In this document: positions 1 through 8,258 of the stretch, piece by piece
How the letters are laid out: each line of letters opens with the position of its first letter
Position numbering within the stretch: position 1 is the first letter of the stretch
Assembly: GCF_002855515.1 (NCBI RefSeq)
Contig: NZ_PKRP01000004.1
Span: 310,001 to 374,000 of the forward strand
Source: Rhizobium sp. TH135
Lineage (GTDB): Bacteria > Pseudomonadota > Alphaproteobacteria > Rhizobiales > Rhizobiaceae
Reading direction: 5' to 3'
Length of the DNA stretch: 64,000 bases
Translations under genes and position numbers: made by a program
Notes under the pieces: model-generated
Seen by the model: the letters and a program-made list of their open reading frames with translations, nothing else
Database searches by the model: none
What the model was told of the DNA's origin: nothing

Positions 1-1
1 C

Positions 2-34
2 TGGTACCGGAAGTTCGCCCGCGCCCAGCGCTGA
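2..34 (+). CDS. Possible 3' end of a gene cut by the window edge
   Basis: Frame 2 is open from the window edge and reads WYRKFARAQR before a TGA at 32-34. A hairpin lies just downstream, as expected after a gene end. Only ten codons are visible, so the family cannot be named and the call is weak; it could be chance. Confidence 0.3.
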   Translation, partial: WYRKFARAQR

Positions 35-60
35 CAGAATCAGAATCATCCTGTTGCAGA

Positions 61-90
61 CCACCCGGAACGCCGTTTCGGGTGGCGCTT
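61..90 (+). terminator. Possible terminator hairpin of the upstream gene
   Basis: CCACCCG at 61-67 pairs with CGGGTGG at 79-85 around an 11-nt loop. The U-run that follows is interrupted (CGCTTCCGGTTTT), so this is an imperfect intrinsic terminator for whatever gene ends near position 34. Confidence 0.35.
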
Positions 91-217
91 CCGGTTTTGC
101 CGGTATTCAGAAATAAATATCTGAAAATAAATGATTTTTTTCGGAATAAACCTCGAGGCGATCCGTTCTTCCCCTGCAGCCGACGTGCTGCCGTGAAAGA
201 AACCAAGGAGACTGACC

Positions 218-532
218 ATGAAGAAATTCATCGCCATCCTGAGCTCTGTGCTCGCCATCGGCACCACCGCCCCGGCCCCCGCTCTGGCCGACGATCCGCT
301 GACCCGCTTCCTCGACAGAAGCACAGGCGAGGGGCGCTCCCATGCGCGCTCCGGGAACCGCAATGACGATCGCGGCGGCTGGAGTTCGAACAGCAACTCC
401 AACAGCAATTCCAACAGTTCGTCGAACTCCTCGAGCAATTCGAGCTCGAATTCCTCGTCGAACTCGTCTTCCAACTCTTCGTCGAACTCGTCCTCGAATT
501 CGTCGTCCAACTCGTCCGACGATGACGATTGA
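218..532 (+). CDS. Small secreted Ser/Asn-repeat protein
   Basis: The 104-residue product starts with a clear Sec signal peptide: Lys-Lys, a hydrophobic core, and an Ala-rich cleavage region ending ALA at about residue 24. A short Arg/Gly/Asp region follows to about residue 54. Residues 56-100 are almost only Ser and Asn, first as SN repeats and then as SSSN repeats, and the protein ends in DDDD. The start has a good ribosome site (AAGGAG about 8 nt upstream) and a strong terminator follows the stop. No enzyme motif is visible. The tail is expected to be disordered, hydrophilic and exported. Its function is unknown. The repeat tract may vary in length between strains. The signal peptide, ribosome site and terminator support a real gene; no homologue is recognised. 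Confidence 0.7.
   Translation: MKKFIAILSSVLAIGTTAPAPALADDPLTRFLDRSTGEGRSHARSGNRNDDRGGWSSNSNSNSNSNSSSNSSSNSSSNSSSNSSSNSSSNSSSNSSSNSSDDDD
383..517 (+). repeat. In-frame tandem repeat encoding (SSSN)n
   Basis: About 135 bp made of degenerate 6- and 12-bp units built on TCG/TCC/AAC/AAT codons. It encodes alternating SN and then SSSN. The synonymous codons vary between units, so this is an old, selected or slowly diverging repeat and not a freshly slipped perfect one. Confidence 0.75.
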
Positions 533-556
533 TCCTCGCGTCTGATGAAACGAATA

Positions 557-587
557 AGGCCGCGGCATTGCCGCGGCCTCCTTTTTT
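557..587 (+). terminator. Intrinsic terminator after the Ser/Asn-repeat gene
   Basis: AGGCCGCGGC at 557-566 pairs perfectly with GCCGCGGCCT at 570-579 around an ATT loop, followed by CC and a run of six T. It lies 25 bp after the stop of the 218-532 gene. Confidence 0.85.
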
Positions 588-607
588 GTCTGGTCAACGG
601 ATGGGGA

Positions 608-838
608 TCAGTTGACCGCCCAGTTGCTCTTCACGTCGTCGGCGTTTTTCGACAGATGCACGTGCTGGTCGACATGATCGACCCAGTCGAGCGGAATGTA
701 GTGGTGCTGGCCATCAGAGGAATCGCTCTTGGTCAGCTTGATGCGGCTCGGACCATCCATGTGGTCGACGGTGCCGACATGGGCGCCGTCCTGGGCCAAA
801 ACTTCCATGTGTTCGCGGATCTCGTCTGCAGAAATCAT
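608..838 (-). CDS. DUF2171 family small protein
   Basis: The 76-residue protein carries the features of DUF2171: an opening MISADEIREHMEV, then a segment resembling a PRC barrel with the pattern G..VGTVDHMDG..IKLTKSDS, and YIPLDWVDHVD near the end. Proteins of this family are short, cytosolic and common in rhizobia, often near stress genes. Their biochemical role is not established. The gene stands alone, convergent with the Ser/Asn-repeat gene and sharing its terminator region. About 165 bp separate it from the divergent FAD-protein gene; that gap should hold both promoters, but no confident box could be picked out. Confidence 0.75.
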   Translation of the reverse strand: MISADEIREHMEVLAQDGAHVGTVDHMDGPSRIKLTKSDSSDGQHHYIPLDWVDHVDQHVHLSKNADDVKSNWAVN

Positions 839-1003
839 TGGTCATGCTCCTCTGTGTGTTGCGATGGTCGGAAAAGGCGCGAGCTGCGGAATTTGTTCCG
901 GCAAAGTCATTTTGGCGCAGGTAGCAAAAGCGGCGGAACAACCTTGCCCCGCGCGCATTGAACGAAACCGCGCGAGATCCCTCGCCGAACAGCGAGCTCA
1001 TCC

Positions 1004-2695
1004 ATGCTTCCGAGAATTGCGATCATCGGCACCGGCCCGACCGGCCTCTATACATTCAAGCAATTGATTGCCTCGACCGTCCCGCTGTCCATCACGCTCT
1101 TTGAGGCGGAAGGCGAACCGGGCAAGGGCACGCCCTATCATCCCGACATGAACGACCCGGCCATGCTCTCCAACATTCCGAGCATCGAGCTGCCAGCCTT
1201 CACCGAAACGCTGGCCGACTGGCTGCGGCGGCAGAATGACGACACGCTGATGCGCCACGGCATCCGCCGCGAAGCGATCGACGAGCGCGAATTCTACCCG
1301 CGCCTGGTGCTTGGCGACTATATGCAGGCGCAGTTCGAGCGCATGCTGGCGGTGGCCGCCGAGCGTGGTCATGAGATCACTGTGCTCGCCCATCACAAGG
1401 TGGTGGACATCGAGATCCAGAACGATGCGATCCGCCTGCGTGTCTCCAATCCCGATGGGGAAAGTGACGCGAATTTCGACCATGTGGTGATGGCAACCGG
1501 CCACAACTGGCCGGACAGCACGGAAATCCGCCCGGGCTATTTCGTTTCGCCCTGGCCGGCCACTGTTTTGAAGTCGATCCGCAATGAACCCGTCGGCATT
1601 CTCGGCACCTCGCTGAGCGGGATCGACGCCCTGATGACCGTGGCGACGGCCCACGGCATGTTCTACAGCGATGCGGCGGGTGATCTGCAATATCAGCCGG
1701 CTGCCGGGACTGAGGATTTTCGCGCGACGCTGATGTCCCGCAAGGGCATCCTGCCGGAGGCCGACTTCTACTGCCCGCTGCCCTATGTGACGCCGCTCGT
1801 CTGCACGGAAGAGGCCATAGACGCGCTGATCGCGACAGGTCGTCACGACCTGCTCGATGAGGTCTTCGAGCTGTTCCGCGGAGAAATCGTCGCCCGCGAC
1901 CCCGGTTATGCCGCCCGCATCGGCCTTTCGCAGCTGACCGTCGAGACCTTCGCAGCCGCCTACTATGCCGACCGAACCGAAAGCGATCCGTTCGTCTGGG
2001 CCGCGAAGAACCTGGCCGAGGCCGAGGACAACAGGGTGAAGCGCTATACCGTGCCGTGGCGCTATGCGATCCTGATCACCCACGAGATTGTCGCGCGCGT
2101 CATTCCGCATCTGGACGAGAAAGACCTCAAGCGTTTCCACCGCCACTTCAAGGGCATCTTCATCGACGACTATGCAACCGTGCCGCTGATGTCGATCCGC
2201 AGGCTGCTCGCACTGTCGCGTGCCGGCAAGCTGTCGATCTTGCGGCTCGGCGAAGACTATACGATCCGCACGGCCGAGGACGGTCTGGAGCGGGGCGCAG
2301 AGGTCGAGGTGGCAGGCACCACGCATCGCTTCGGCGCCTTCATCGATGCGACAGGTCAGGAAACCCTCTCGGCGACGGATCTCCCCTTTCCGACGCTTGT
2401 CGATCAGGGTGGCGTGCGCGAAGCCGCGACGCCCAAGGTCAAGGCGATCCTGTCGCTCGACCGGGATCCCGATATGGTGCGCACCGGCGGCATCGATGTC
2501 GATGAATTCTATCGCCCGCGTCTCGGCCTGATGTCGGAAGGCCGGCTTTATTGCGCAGCGATCGCCTTCCTGCTGCACAAGGAGCCCTTCGTGCAGGGCA
2601 TCACGAGTGCTCGGGATATCGGCGAAACCGTCGGTCGGGCAATACTGAATGATATCTCGGAGGCGGAAACGCCGCTCTTTCAGATCTCGGCATAA
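1004..2695 (+). CDS. FAD/NAD(P)-binding protein
   Basis: The 563-residue protein begins with a Rossmann dinucleotide fold, GTGPTGLYTF near residues 9-18, followed by FEAEGEPGKGTPYHPD, typical of the FAD-NAD(P)-binding family PF13454 (HpaO/YdhS-like). A second glycine-rich motif, GILGTSLSGIDA near residue 196, suits an NAD(P) site, and a third near residue 447 (DATGQETL) matches flavoprotein monooxygenases. No substrate can be read from the sequence; relatives include L-lysine or ornithine hydroxylase-like enzymes and uncharacterised flavoproteins. The gene is monocistronic. Its last 16 bp overlap the 3' end of the convergent MOSC gene, so the two stop codons lie inside each other's reading frames. 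Confidence 0.8.
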   Translation: MLPRIAIIGTGPTGLYTFKQLIASTVPLSITLFEAEGEPGKGTPYHPDMNDPAMLSNIPSIELPAFTETLADWLRRQNDDTLMRHGIRREAIDEREFYPRLVLGDYMQAQFERMLAVAAERGHEITVLAHHKVVDIEIQNDAIRLRVSNPDGESDANFDHVVMATGHNWPDSTEIRPGYFVSPWPATVLKSIRNEPVGILGTSLSGIDALMTVATAHGMFYSDAAGDLQYQPAAGTEDFRATLMSRKGILPEADFYCPLPYVTPLVCTEEAIDALIATGRHDLLDEVFELFRGEIVARDPGYAARIGLSQLTVETFAAAYYADRTESDPFVWAAKNLAEAEDNRVKRYTVPWRYAILITHEIVARVIPHLDEKDLKRFHRHFKGIFIDDYATVPLMSIRRLLALSRAGKLSILRLGEDYTIRTAEDGLERGAEVEVAGTTHRFGAFIDATGQETLSATDLPFPTLVDQGGVREAATPKVKAILSLDRDPDMVRTGGIDVDEFYRPRLGLMSEGRLYCAAIAFLLHKEPFVQGITSARDIGETVGRAILNDISEAETPLFQISA

Positions 2696-3408
2696 ACGGG
2701 ATCCCCGACGTTGATCGTCACGCCCTCGGTGGGCGTGGCATAGACGCCGAGATTGCGCTTGTTGTGGCGCATGATCCCGCGCAGCACGTCCGGCTCTTCC
2801 GCCATGCCGGGCTGCGCCACCAGCGTCATGCCACAGCGGCGCGACGCCTCGGTGACGCGGATATCCGCATCTCCGATCCGCACGGTATGATCGACCCAGT
2901 CGTTCTCGATGAAACCTTCGCCATCTTCCGTTTCGATCAGCACGGAGGGGCGGAACCGTCTTCCGTCCAGTGGCGGAAGGCCTGTCATCGCGGCGAGCGC
3001 CTCCGTCGAAGCTGTCGTCACCAGGTGAAGCGGCGCTGGCTTGTAACGGTTGGAGACGACGGGGAAGCGATAATCGCCAGACCCGACGAGCCCGACCGCG
3101 ACCGGGAAGCCGAAATGCTCCGCCAGACGGTCCGGCAATGCGCCATCATCGAGCGCATGCTCCGCGCCGTCGGCGAAGCGGAGCACCGGCAATCCGGAAG
3201 GCGGTTGCGAGGCGGTGATGAAGAGGGCGGGGCGCCAGCGCGTTTCCTTTTCAGGCGCGGCAGCAAGACCAGTTTCCGGATCGAACAGCGCAAACCGTCG
3301 GTCGCCTGCGATGCCCTCGGGTGACACGGTGATCGAGGAGAGCGTCTCCCCGCCGACAGAACTCACCGGATAGCGCCAGACTTCCCGCACTCGACCGATT
3401 TTGCGCAT
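2680..3408 (-). CDS. MOSC domain-containing protein
   Basis: The product is 242 residues from the chosen ATG, MRKIGRVREVWRYPV. An upstream in-frame ATG would add six residues (MKRGTT). The N-terminal half matches the MOSC beta-barrel domain (YPVSSVGGETL, GIAGDRRFALFD). The C-terminal half is the MOSC domain proper, with the conserved cysteine in SRRCGMTLVAQPG that in molybdenum cofactor sulfurases and mARC-type enzymes binds the sulfur or the molybdenum. The family handles molybdenum cofactor or reduces N-hydroxylated compounds. Length and domain order fit the YcbX/mARC-like group without the ferredoxin tail. It is not in an operon with any cofactor gene, so its exact substrate is unknown. 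Confidence 0.82.
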   Translation of the reverse strand: MRKIGRVREVWRYPVSSVGGETLSSITVSPEGIAGDRRFALFDPETGLAAAPEKETRWRPALFITASQPPSGLPVLRFADGAEHALDDGALPDRLAEHFGFPVAVGLVGSGDYRFPVVSNRYKPAPLHLVTTASTEALAAMTGLPPLDGRRFRPSVLIETEDGEGFIENDWVDHTVRIGDADIRVTEASRRCGMTLVAQPGMAEEPDVLRGIMRHNKRNLGVYATPTEGVTINVGDPVYAEI

Positions 3409-3501
3409 GGTTGTTCCTCGTTTCAAACGATCACCATACGCGGGATAGTCGCTCTATGTTCCAGAAATTCTGCGCGGGCGTGCTTTAGCCCCGTGGCACC
3501 G

Positions 3502-4527
3502 TCAGGTCCAGTCGAGCACGATCTTGCTCGCCTTGCCGGCTGAGGCCAGTTCGAAGGCTTCGGCGTAGTCGTCCACCTTCATCCGGTGGGTGATGACCTT
3601 GCGGATGTCGAGGCCGCTTTCGAGCATGGCGAGCATCTTATGCCAGGTGTCGAACATTTCGCGGCCATAGATGCCCTTGAGCGTCACCATGCGGAAGACG
3701 ACCTTGGAGAGGTCAAAATGGAAGGGCCGCGCCGGAACGCCCAGGAGCGCGATGCGACCGCCCATGACGAGATGGTCGATCATCTGGTCAAGCGCTGCCG
3801 GCGAGCCGCTCATCTCGAGCCCGACATCGAAGCCTTCCTTCATCTTCAGCTTCGCCATGACGTCGCGCAGGTCTTCGTTCGCCACGTTGACCGGGTGCAC
3901 GTCGGCGACCTCAGCCGCAAGCGCCAGGCGCTCCGGGTTGACGTCGGTGATGACAACGTGGCGCGCGCCGACATGCCGGGCGATGGCCGCCCCCATGATG
4001 CCGATCGGGCCGGCGCCGGTGATGATCACGTCCTCGCCGACGAGGTCGAAGGCGAGCGCCGTGTGCACGGCATTGCCGAGCGGATCGAGGATCGCGCCGA
4101 TCTCGTCATCGATCGTGTCCGGCAGCGGGATGATGTTGAAGGCCGGGATCTTGGCGAATTCGGCAAACGTGCCCTGCACGTTGACGCCGATGCCCTTGGT
4201 CTCCGGGTCGAGATGATACTTGCCGGCGCGTGAGGCGCGGCTGTTCATGCCAACGAGGTGGCCTTCGCCGGAGACGCGCTGCCCGATCTGGAGGTTGCGG
4301 ACATTGGCACCAACGGCAACGATCTCGCCGGCATATTCATGGCCCGTGATCATTGGCACGGGAATCGTCTTCTGCGCCCACTCGTCCCATTTGTAGATAT
4401 GGACGTCTGTGCCGCAGATGCCGGTCTTGTTGATCTTGACCAACACGTCGTCGGGCCCGATCTCCGGGACCGGCGCGTCGATCATCCAGATGCCGACTTC
4501 GGATTTCTGCTTGGAAAGCGCCTTCAT
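3502..4527 (-). CDS. tdh: L-threonine 3-dehydrogenase
   Basis: A 341-residue zinc alcohol dehydrogenase-family enzyme that oxidises L-threonine to 2-amino-3-ketobutyrate with NAD+. The catalytic zinc site is intact: C38, T40 and H43 in [15 protein letters not shown], and H63-E64 in GHEYAGE. The NAD fold shows [13 protein letters not shown]. The lobe that binds structural zinc in the E. coli enzyme (C93, C96, C99, C107) aligns without gaps to G93, S96, S99 and D107, so all four cysteines are absent. The gene is 2 bp downstream of kbl in the same direction, which fixes its role: Kbl cleaves the unstable ketoacid product to glycine and acetyl-CoA. An XRE-cupin regulator heads the cluster. Confidence 0.95.
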   Translation of the reverse strand: MKALSKQKSEVGIWMIDAPVPEIGPDDVLVKINKTGICGTDVHIYKWDEWAQKTIPVPMITGHEYAGEIVAVGANVRNLQIGQRVSGEGHLVGMNSRASRAGKYHLDPETKGIGVNVQGTFAEFAKIPAFNIIPLPDTIDDEIGAILDPLGNAVHTALAFDLVGEDVIITGAGPIGIMGAAIARHVGARHVVITDVNPERLALAAEVADVHPVNVANEDLRDVMAKLKMKEGFDVGLEMSGSPAALDQMIDHLVMGGRIALLGVPARPFHFDLSKVVFRMVTLKGIYGREMFDTWHKMLAMLESGLDIRKVITHRMKVDDYAEAFELASAGKASKIVLDWT

Positions 4528-4529
4528 GA

Positions 4530-5732
4530 TCAGATCATCCCGATGGTCTTGCCGGCATCGATGAATGCGGCGATGGCGGTGTCGATATCGGCCTCGGAGA
4601 GCGCTGCCGACATCTGGGTGCGGATGCGGGCCTGACCCTTGGGCACGACGGGGAAGAAGAATCCGGCGACATAGACGCCGCGCGCATCGAGCTCGGCGGC
4701 AAGCTTTTGGGCGAGCACCGCGTCATGGGTCATGACCGGAATGATCGGCGTTTCGCCGGGAAGCAGTTCGAAACCGGCATCGGTCAGGCCCTGGCGGAAG
4801 CGCTTGGTGTGACCGGAGAGCTTGGCGCGCAGGTCGTCGGCGCTTTCGGCAATCTCGATCGCCTTTAGCGAGCCGGCAGCCACGGCGGGCGCCAGACTGT
4901 TCGAGAAGAGATAGGGCCGCGCCCGCTGGCGTAAGAGATCGATCGCGGCTTTCGGCCCCGCGATGAAGCCGCCCATGGCGCCGCCCAAGGTCTTGCCGAA
5001 GGTGCCGGTGATGATATCGACGCGGGTGCCGACACCGGTCAGCGTCGGGGTGCCCTTGCCTTTGTCGCCCAGATGGCCCGTGGCGTGGCATTCGTCGATC
5101 ATCACCATGGCGCCGTATTTCTCGGCGAGCGCACAGATCTCCGGGAGCTTGGCGATATAGCCGTCCATGGAGAAGACGCCGTCGGTGACGATCAGCCGGA
5201 AGCGCGTGCCCTCGGCAATTGCCTTCTTAAGCTCGTCTTCCAGTCCGTCCATGTCCGAATTGGCATAGCGATAACGCTTTGCCTTGGAGAGGCGCACGCC
5301 ATCGATGATCGAGGCGTGATTGAGCGAGTCGGAAATTATCGCATCTTCAGGCCCGAGCAGCGTCTCGAAAATCCCGCCATTGGCATCGAAGCACGCGGCA
5401 AACAGGATCGCATCGTCCTTGTCGAGATAGTGGGCGATCGCCTGTTCGAGCTGACGATGGATATCCTGCGCGCCGCAAATGAAGCGCACCGAAGCCATCC
5501 CGAAGCCGTGGCTGTCGATCGCGGCCTTGGCGGCCTGTTCGATCTCGGGATGGTTGGCAAGGCCGAGATAATTGTTGGCGCAGAGATTGATCATCTCGCG
5601 CGTGCCTCTGGCATCGCGCACCTGGATACGGCCCGATTGCGGGCTGACGATTTCGCGCTCGCGCTTCAGAAGCCCATCGGCTTCGATGCCCTTGAGAGTA
5701 TCGGTGATGTGGTCGAGAAAGCCGGTCTGCAT
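4530..5732 (-). CDS. kbl: Glycine C-acetyltransferase (2-amino-3-ketobutyrate CoA ligase)
   Basis: A 400-residue PLP enzyme of the alpha-oxoamine synthase family. It splits 2-amino-3-ketobutyrate with CoA into glycine and acetyl-CoA, the second step of threonine catabolism. The PLP lysine is K247 in [10 protein letters not shown], and the family motifs [33 protein letters not shown] and [10 protein letters not shown] are present. The frame stays open further upstream, but the start [10 protein letters not shown] is preferred because AGAGGGA lies 6-7 nt before it and the length matches the family (about 395-400). It is followed immediately by tdh, and about 80 bp separate it from the upstream regulator gene, where candidate operator repeats lie. 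Confidence 0.95.
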   Translation of the reverse strand: MQTGFLDHITDTLKGIEADGLLKREREIVSPQSGRIQVRDARGTREMINLCANNYLGLANHPEIEQAAKAAIDSHGFGMASVRFICGAQDIHRQLEQAIAHYLDKDDAILFAACFDANGGIFETLLGPEDAIISDSLNHASIIDGVRLSKAKRYRYANSDMDGLEDELKKAIAEGTRFRLIVTDGVFSMDGYIAKLPEICALAEKYGAMVMIDECHATGHLGDKGKGTPTLTGVGTRVDIITGTFGKTLGGAMGGFIAGPKAAIDLLRQRARPYLFSNSLAPAVAAGSLKAIEIAESADDLRAKLSGHTKRFRQGLTDAGFELLPGETPIIPVMTHDAVLAQKLAAELDARGVYVAGFFFPVVPKGQARIRTQMSAALSEADIDTAIAAFIDAGKTIGMI

Positions 5733-5750
5733 GGGAAATCCCTCTATGCT

Positions 5751-5807
5751 GAATAATTCCAGCATATCGGAATTTTGCCTTGCGGCAATCGATATTTTGG
5801 AATTGCC
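5751..5807 (-). promoter_or_regulatory. Candidate operator repeats upstream of kbl-tdh
   Basis: The 82-bp gap between the regulator stop and the kbl start is AT-rich and holds two imperfect direct copies of a block reading, on the + strand, ATAT(C/T)..GGAATT..GCC (5764-5779 and 5792-5807), plus a further AATTCC at 5755-5760. They lie where a repressor or activator of kbl would act, and the upstream XRE-cupin protein is the obvious candidate. This is inference from position and repetition only. Confidence 0.35.
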
Positions 5808-5814
5808 TTTTCGG

Positions 5815-6381
5815 CTATCTGTGTAGCACGACCAGCAGGCCTTTGCCGATATCCGTTCCGCCATTGCGGATCGCATGCGGAACATCGGCCCGGTAGCGGG
5901 CGGTTTCGCCGGCCCTGATGACCGTCTTGCTGCCGCCGCTGGAGATCTCGAAACCGTCGGTAACGGCGGTGAAATGCTCGAAGGCGCCGATCGAATGGGG
6001 CTGGCTGACGAGCGCGCCGCCCGGATCCATTTCAAGGTCGTACCATTCCGTTTGGCCGGCGAGCCGCGGCGAACTCAGGATCTTCAGCCGGCAGGAGCCG
6101 TCGGCGCTGCGGATCACCGGCGTGTGCATCACCGAGGTCACCTCGATCTCCTCGCGCCCGGCGACCGACGTGCCGTTGCCGATCAGGTCTGAAAGCTCGA
6201 TCTCCATTGCCTGAGTGAGGCTCCAGAGCACCGCAAAGGTGGGATTGGCCTCGCCGCGCTCGATCTGGCTCAGCATCGACTTGGAGACGCCGGACAGTGT
6301 ACCGAGCTGTTCGAGCGTCAGCTTGCGCGCCTTGCGCTCGCGCTTGATGGCCGGGCCGATCTCGGGAGTGTGCTGCTGCAT
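5815..6381 (-). CDS. XRE-family regulator with cupin domain, probable tdh-kbl regulator
   Basis: A 188-residue protein with an N-terminal lambda-repressor-type helix-turn-helix (about residues 10-65: [20 protein letters not shown] is the two-helix core) and a C-terminal cupin sensor domain (about 110-185: [37 protein letters not shown]). This architecture is typical of small-ligand-responsive regulators of amino acid genes. The start MQQHTPEIG is preferred to the longer frame because the upstream extension is Arg-rich and unlike the family. It lies upstream of kbl-tdh in the same direction, so it likely controls threonine breakdown and itself. The ligand is unknown; threonine or glycine is a guess. 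Confidence 0.82.
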   Translation of the reverse strand: MQQHTPEIGPAIKRERKARKLTLEQLGTLSGVSKSMLSQIERGEANPTFAVLWSLTQAMEIELSDLIGNGTSVAGREEIEVTSVMHTPVIRSADGSCRLKILSSPRLAGQTEWYDLEMDPGGALVSQPHSIGAFEHFTAVTDGFEISSGGSKTVIRAGETARYRADVPHAIRNGGTDIGKGLLVVLHR

Positions 6382-6480
6382 GGGCTTTGTCCTGCGGTCT
6401 CGCCGGCGGGCGCCGACCGCCCCTTTTACGCCGACCGGCAGGCGCAACGGAAGAGGGCGAGCATGAAAGCTTGACTCCAG

Positions 6481-6505
6481 TATCTGCGCATGAAATTCTC
6501 AGATA
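6481..6505 (+). promoter_or_regulatory. Operator-like palindrome directly before a start codon
   Basis: TATCTG at 6481-6486 and CAGATA at 6500-6505 form a perfect inverted repeat with 13-nt spacing, ending on the base before the ATG at 6506. There is no Shine-Dalgarno sequence. TTGACT at 6471-6476 could be a -35 box with a -10 near 6494-6499, giving a transcript that begins at or next to the ATG. It is probably an autoregulatory site. Confidence 0.4.
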
Positions 6506-7078
6506 ATGGAATCAGAAGATCACTTCGAGAAACATGTCGCCGAACGGCTGAAGCGCCTGCGCGTCGAGCGGGGGCTGACGCTTGACCAGTTGGCGGACCT
6601 TTCAGGCGTCAGCCGGGCGATGATCTCTCGCATCGAGCGATCCGAGGCAAGCCCGACGGCGGCCCTTCTGGCACGCCTGTGCTCGGCCCTCGGGGTGTCC
6701 TTATCCGTCTTTTTCGCCACTACCGAGGCCGAGCCTTCGCCGCTTGCGCGACGCGTCGATCAGCCAGTCTGGCGTGATCCGGAAAGCGGATATCTGCGCC
6801 GCGCAGTCTCTCCGCAGGAAACGGGCAGCGGGACAGATATCGTCGAGGTCGAGTTTCCGGCCGGTGCCGAGGTGCGGTTTCCCGGACGCCCGACCGGTCG
6901 AAGCCAAACCCAGCATGTCTGGGTCTTCGAGGGCGTGATCGAACTCATCGTCGGCGAGACAGTGCACCGGCTGGAGGCCGGCGACTGCCTGTTCATGAAT
7001 GTCGGCGATGTGCACGGCTACCGCAACCCGACCGATCAACCCGCCCGCTATGCCGTGGTGATCTCCCTCGGCCCCTGA
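6506..7078 (+). CDS. XRE-family regulator with cupin domain
   Basis: A 190-residue regulator with the same two-domain plan as the divergent neighbour: HTH at about residues 13-70 (LTLDQLADLSGVSRAMISRI) and a cupin at about 110-188 (GRSQTQHVWVFEGVIELIV, RLEAGDCLFMNVGDVHGYRN). The two proteins are paralogous in layout but clearly diverged. It is followed after 27 bp by a GNAT acetyltransferase in the same direction; in this widespread gene pair the regulator controls the acetyltransferase. No ribosome site is visible before the ATG, and a palindrome abuts the start codon. Confidence 0.85.
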   Translation: MESEDHFEKHVAERLKRLRVERGLTLDQLADLSGVSRAMISRIERSEASPTAALLARLCSALGVSLSVFFATTEAEPSPLARRVDQPVWRDPESGYLRRAVSPQETGSGTDIVEVEFPAGAEVRFPGRPTGRSQTQHVWVFEGVIELIVGETVHRLEAGDCLFMNVGDVHGYRNPTDQPARYAVVISLGP

Positions 7079-7105
7079 CTTTTTTCCCACCACAGGACCT
7101 GAACC

Positions 7106-7636
7106 ATGCCTGCCACCAAGCCCGATATCCGCCTGCTGTCTAAAGCCGATGCCCTCGCTCTGTTGCCCGATCTTTGCGAGGCCCTGTCCGATTGCGTGGA
7201 AGACGGCGCATCGCTCGGCTTCATGTCGCCCTTTACGCCTAGGGATGGCGAGTCCTTCTGGACAGGCGTGGCCGAGGCGGTCGGGCGCGGTGAGGTCCTT
7301 CTCTATGGCGCCTTTGTCGGAGATAGACTGGTTGGCACCGTGCAGGTCGGCTTTGCGTCCAAGCCGAACCAGCCGCATCGGGGTGACCTGATGAAGCTGC
7401 TCGTGCATCGCGATGCCCGGGGCCTCGGCTTGTCGAAGGCGCTGATGGCGGCGGCGGAAGCCGGCGCAGCGAAGGCCGGGCGCACGCTGTTGGTGCTCGA
7501 CACGGCAGCCGGCGAGCTCGCAGAGACGCTCTACGAGAAGCTCGGCTGGCAGCGTTCTGGCGTCATTCCGAACTACGCGCTCTTCCCGGATGGTCGCTAT
7601 TGCGACACCGTCATCTTCTGGAAGACTGTGGCTTGA
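7106..7636 (+). CDS. GNAT family N-acetyltransferase
   Basis: A 176-residue acetyl-CoA-dependent acetyltransferase. The GNAT core is visible: VGTVQVGFASKPNQPHRGDL (beta 4 region), then MKLLVHRDARGLGLSKALM, where RGLGLS is the pyrophosphate-binding loop, and LVLDTAAGELAETLYEKLGW toward the end. The substrate is not readable. Being placed directly after an XRE-cupin regulator suggests that the regulator senses the substrate or product. Possible roles include detoxifying acetylation of an amine or antibiotic; this is inference. Confidence 0.85.
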   Translation: MPATKPDIRLLSKADALALLPDLCEALSDCVEDGASLGFMSPFTPRDGESFWTGVAEAVGRGEVLLYGAFVGDRLVGTVQVGFASKPNQPHRGDLMKLLVHRDARGLGLSKALMAAAEAGAAKAGRTLLVLDTAAGELAETLYEKLGWQRSGVIPNYALFPDGRYCDTVIFWKTVA

Positions 7637-7750
7637 ACGCATCGCTGCCAAGCGATTGAGATCTCGCCCAAAAAACGTCCGGCATCCACTCTTCACATTC
7701 CTGTGAGCATAGGCTTATCGTCCCGCAATTCGGCAGCCAGGGAGGCGCTT

Positions 7751-8119
7751 ATGGTCGGAAACGGAATTTTGAAATGGGTGGCCTTAGGGTTGGCCATGGC
7801 AGTGGCGGCGCCGGCGTTTTCGGCAGACGTCACCTTCGTCATGCGCAACGACCATCCGAACGCCGTCGAGGTCGAACTCTATAGCCAGGACCGCGAATAT
7901 GTCTGGCCGGGCAATGGTGAAGTCTTCTACCTCGACGACGGCGAGACCAAGCAGATCCCGCTGTCCTGCGAGGAAGGCGAGACGATCTGCTATGGCGCCT
8001 GGATTTCCGGCGACAAGCAGAGCTATTGGGGCACGGGTCCCGACAACGCCGAGACCTGCGAAAACTGCTGCTATACCTGCACCGGTGGCGAGACCGAGCA
8101 GATCAATCTGACCGAGTAA
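7751..8119 (+). CDS. Secreted Cys-rich hypothetical protein
   Basis: A 122-residue product. The ATG at 7751 is chosen because GGAGG lies 7 nt upstream and a signal peptide follows at once (hydrophobic stretch, then AVAAPAFSAD with cleavage near residue 25). The mature part is acidic and has six cysteines: two near residues 77-83 and a cluster CENCCYTC near residues 106-113. That spacing (CxxCCxxC) suggests metal binding or disulfides in the periplasm. The segment VTFVMRNDHPNAVEVELYSQ looks like a small beta-sandwich. I do not recognise the family. A very strong terminator follows. Confidence 0.7.
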   Translation: MVGNGILKWVALGLAMAVAAPAFSADVTFVMRNDHPNAVEVELYSQDREYVWPGNGEVFYLDDGETKQIPLSCEEGETICYGAWISGDKQSYWGTGPDNAETCENCCYTCTGGETEQINLTE

Positions 8120-8146
8120 GACCAGATCGGCGGGGGCCGAGGGGCA

Positions 8147-8190
8147 GGGGGCGATTTTCCGGTCGAATGACTAGGAAAATCGCCCCCTTT
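8147..8190 (+). terminator. Strong hairpin terminator
   Basis: GGGGGCGATTTTCC at 8147-8160 pairs perfectly over 14 bp with GGAAAATCGCCCCC at 8174-8187 around a 13-nt loop, followed by TTT. It ends the secreted Cys-rich gene and insulates the following deacetylase gene. Confidence 0.75.
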
Positions 8191-8258
8191 GCACTTGTGG
8201 CTGAGGCGTGGACGGCGCTAGTTTTCCTCCAAAACGACCAGAGGGAAAACACCACAAC

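Noticed and set aside
46..597. Minus-strand frame rich in Glu, Asp and Leu
   Set aside because: It is the reverse of the Ser/Asn repeat of a gene with leader peptide, ribosome site and terminator on the plus strand.
998..2578. A 526-codon open frame on the minus strand
   Set aside because: It is the antisense shadow of the FAD/NAD(P)-binding protein gene; no ribosome site, no family pattern.
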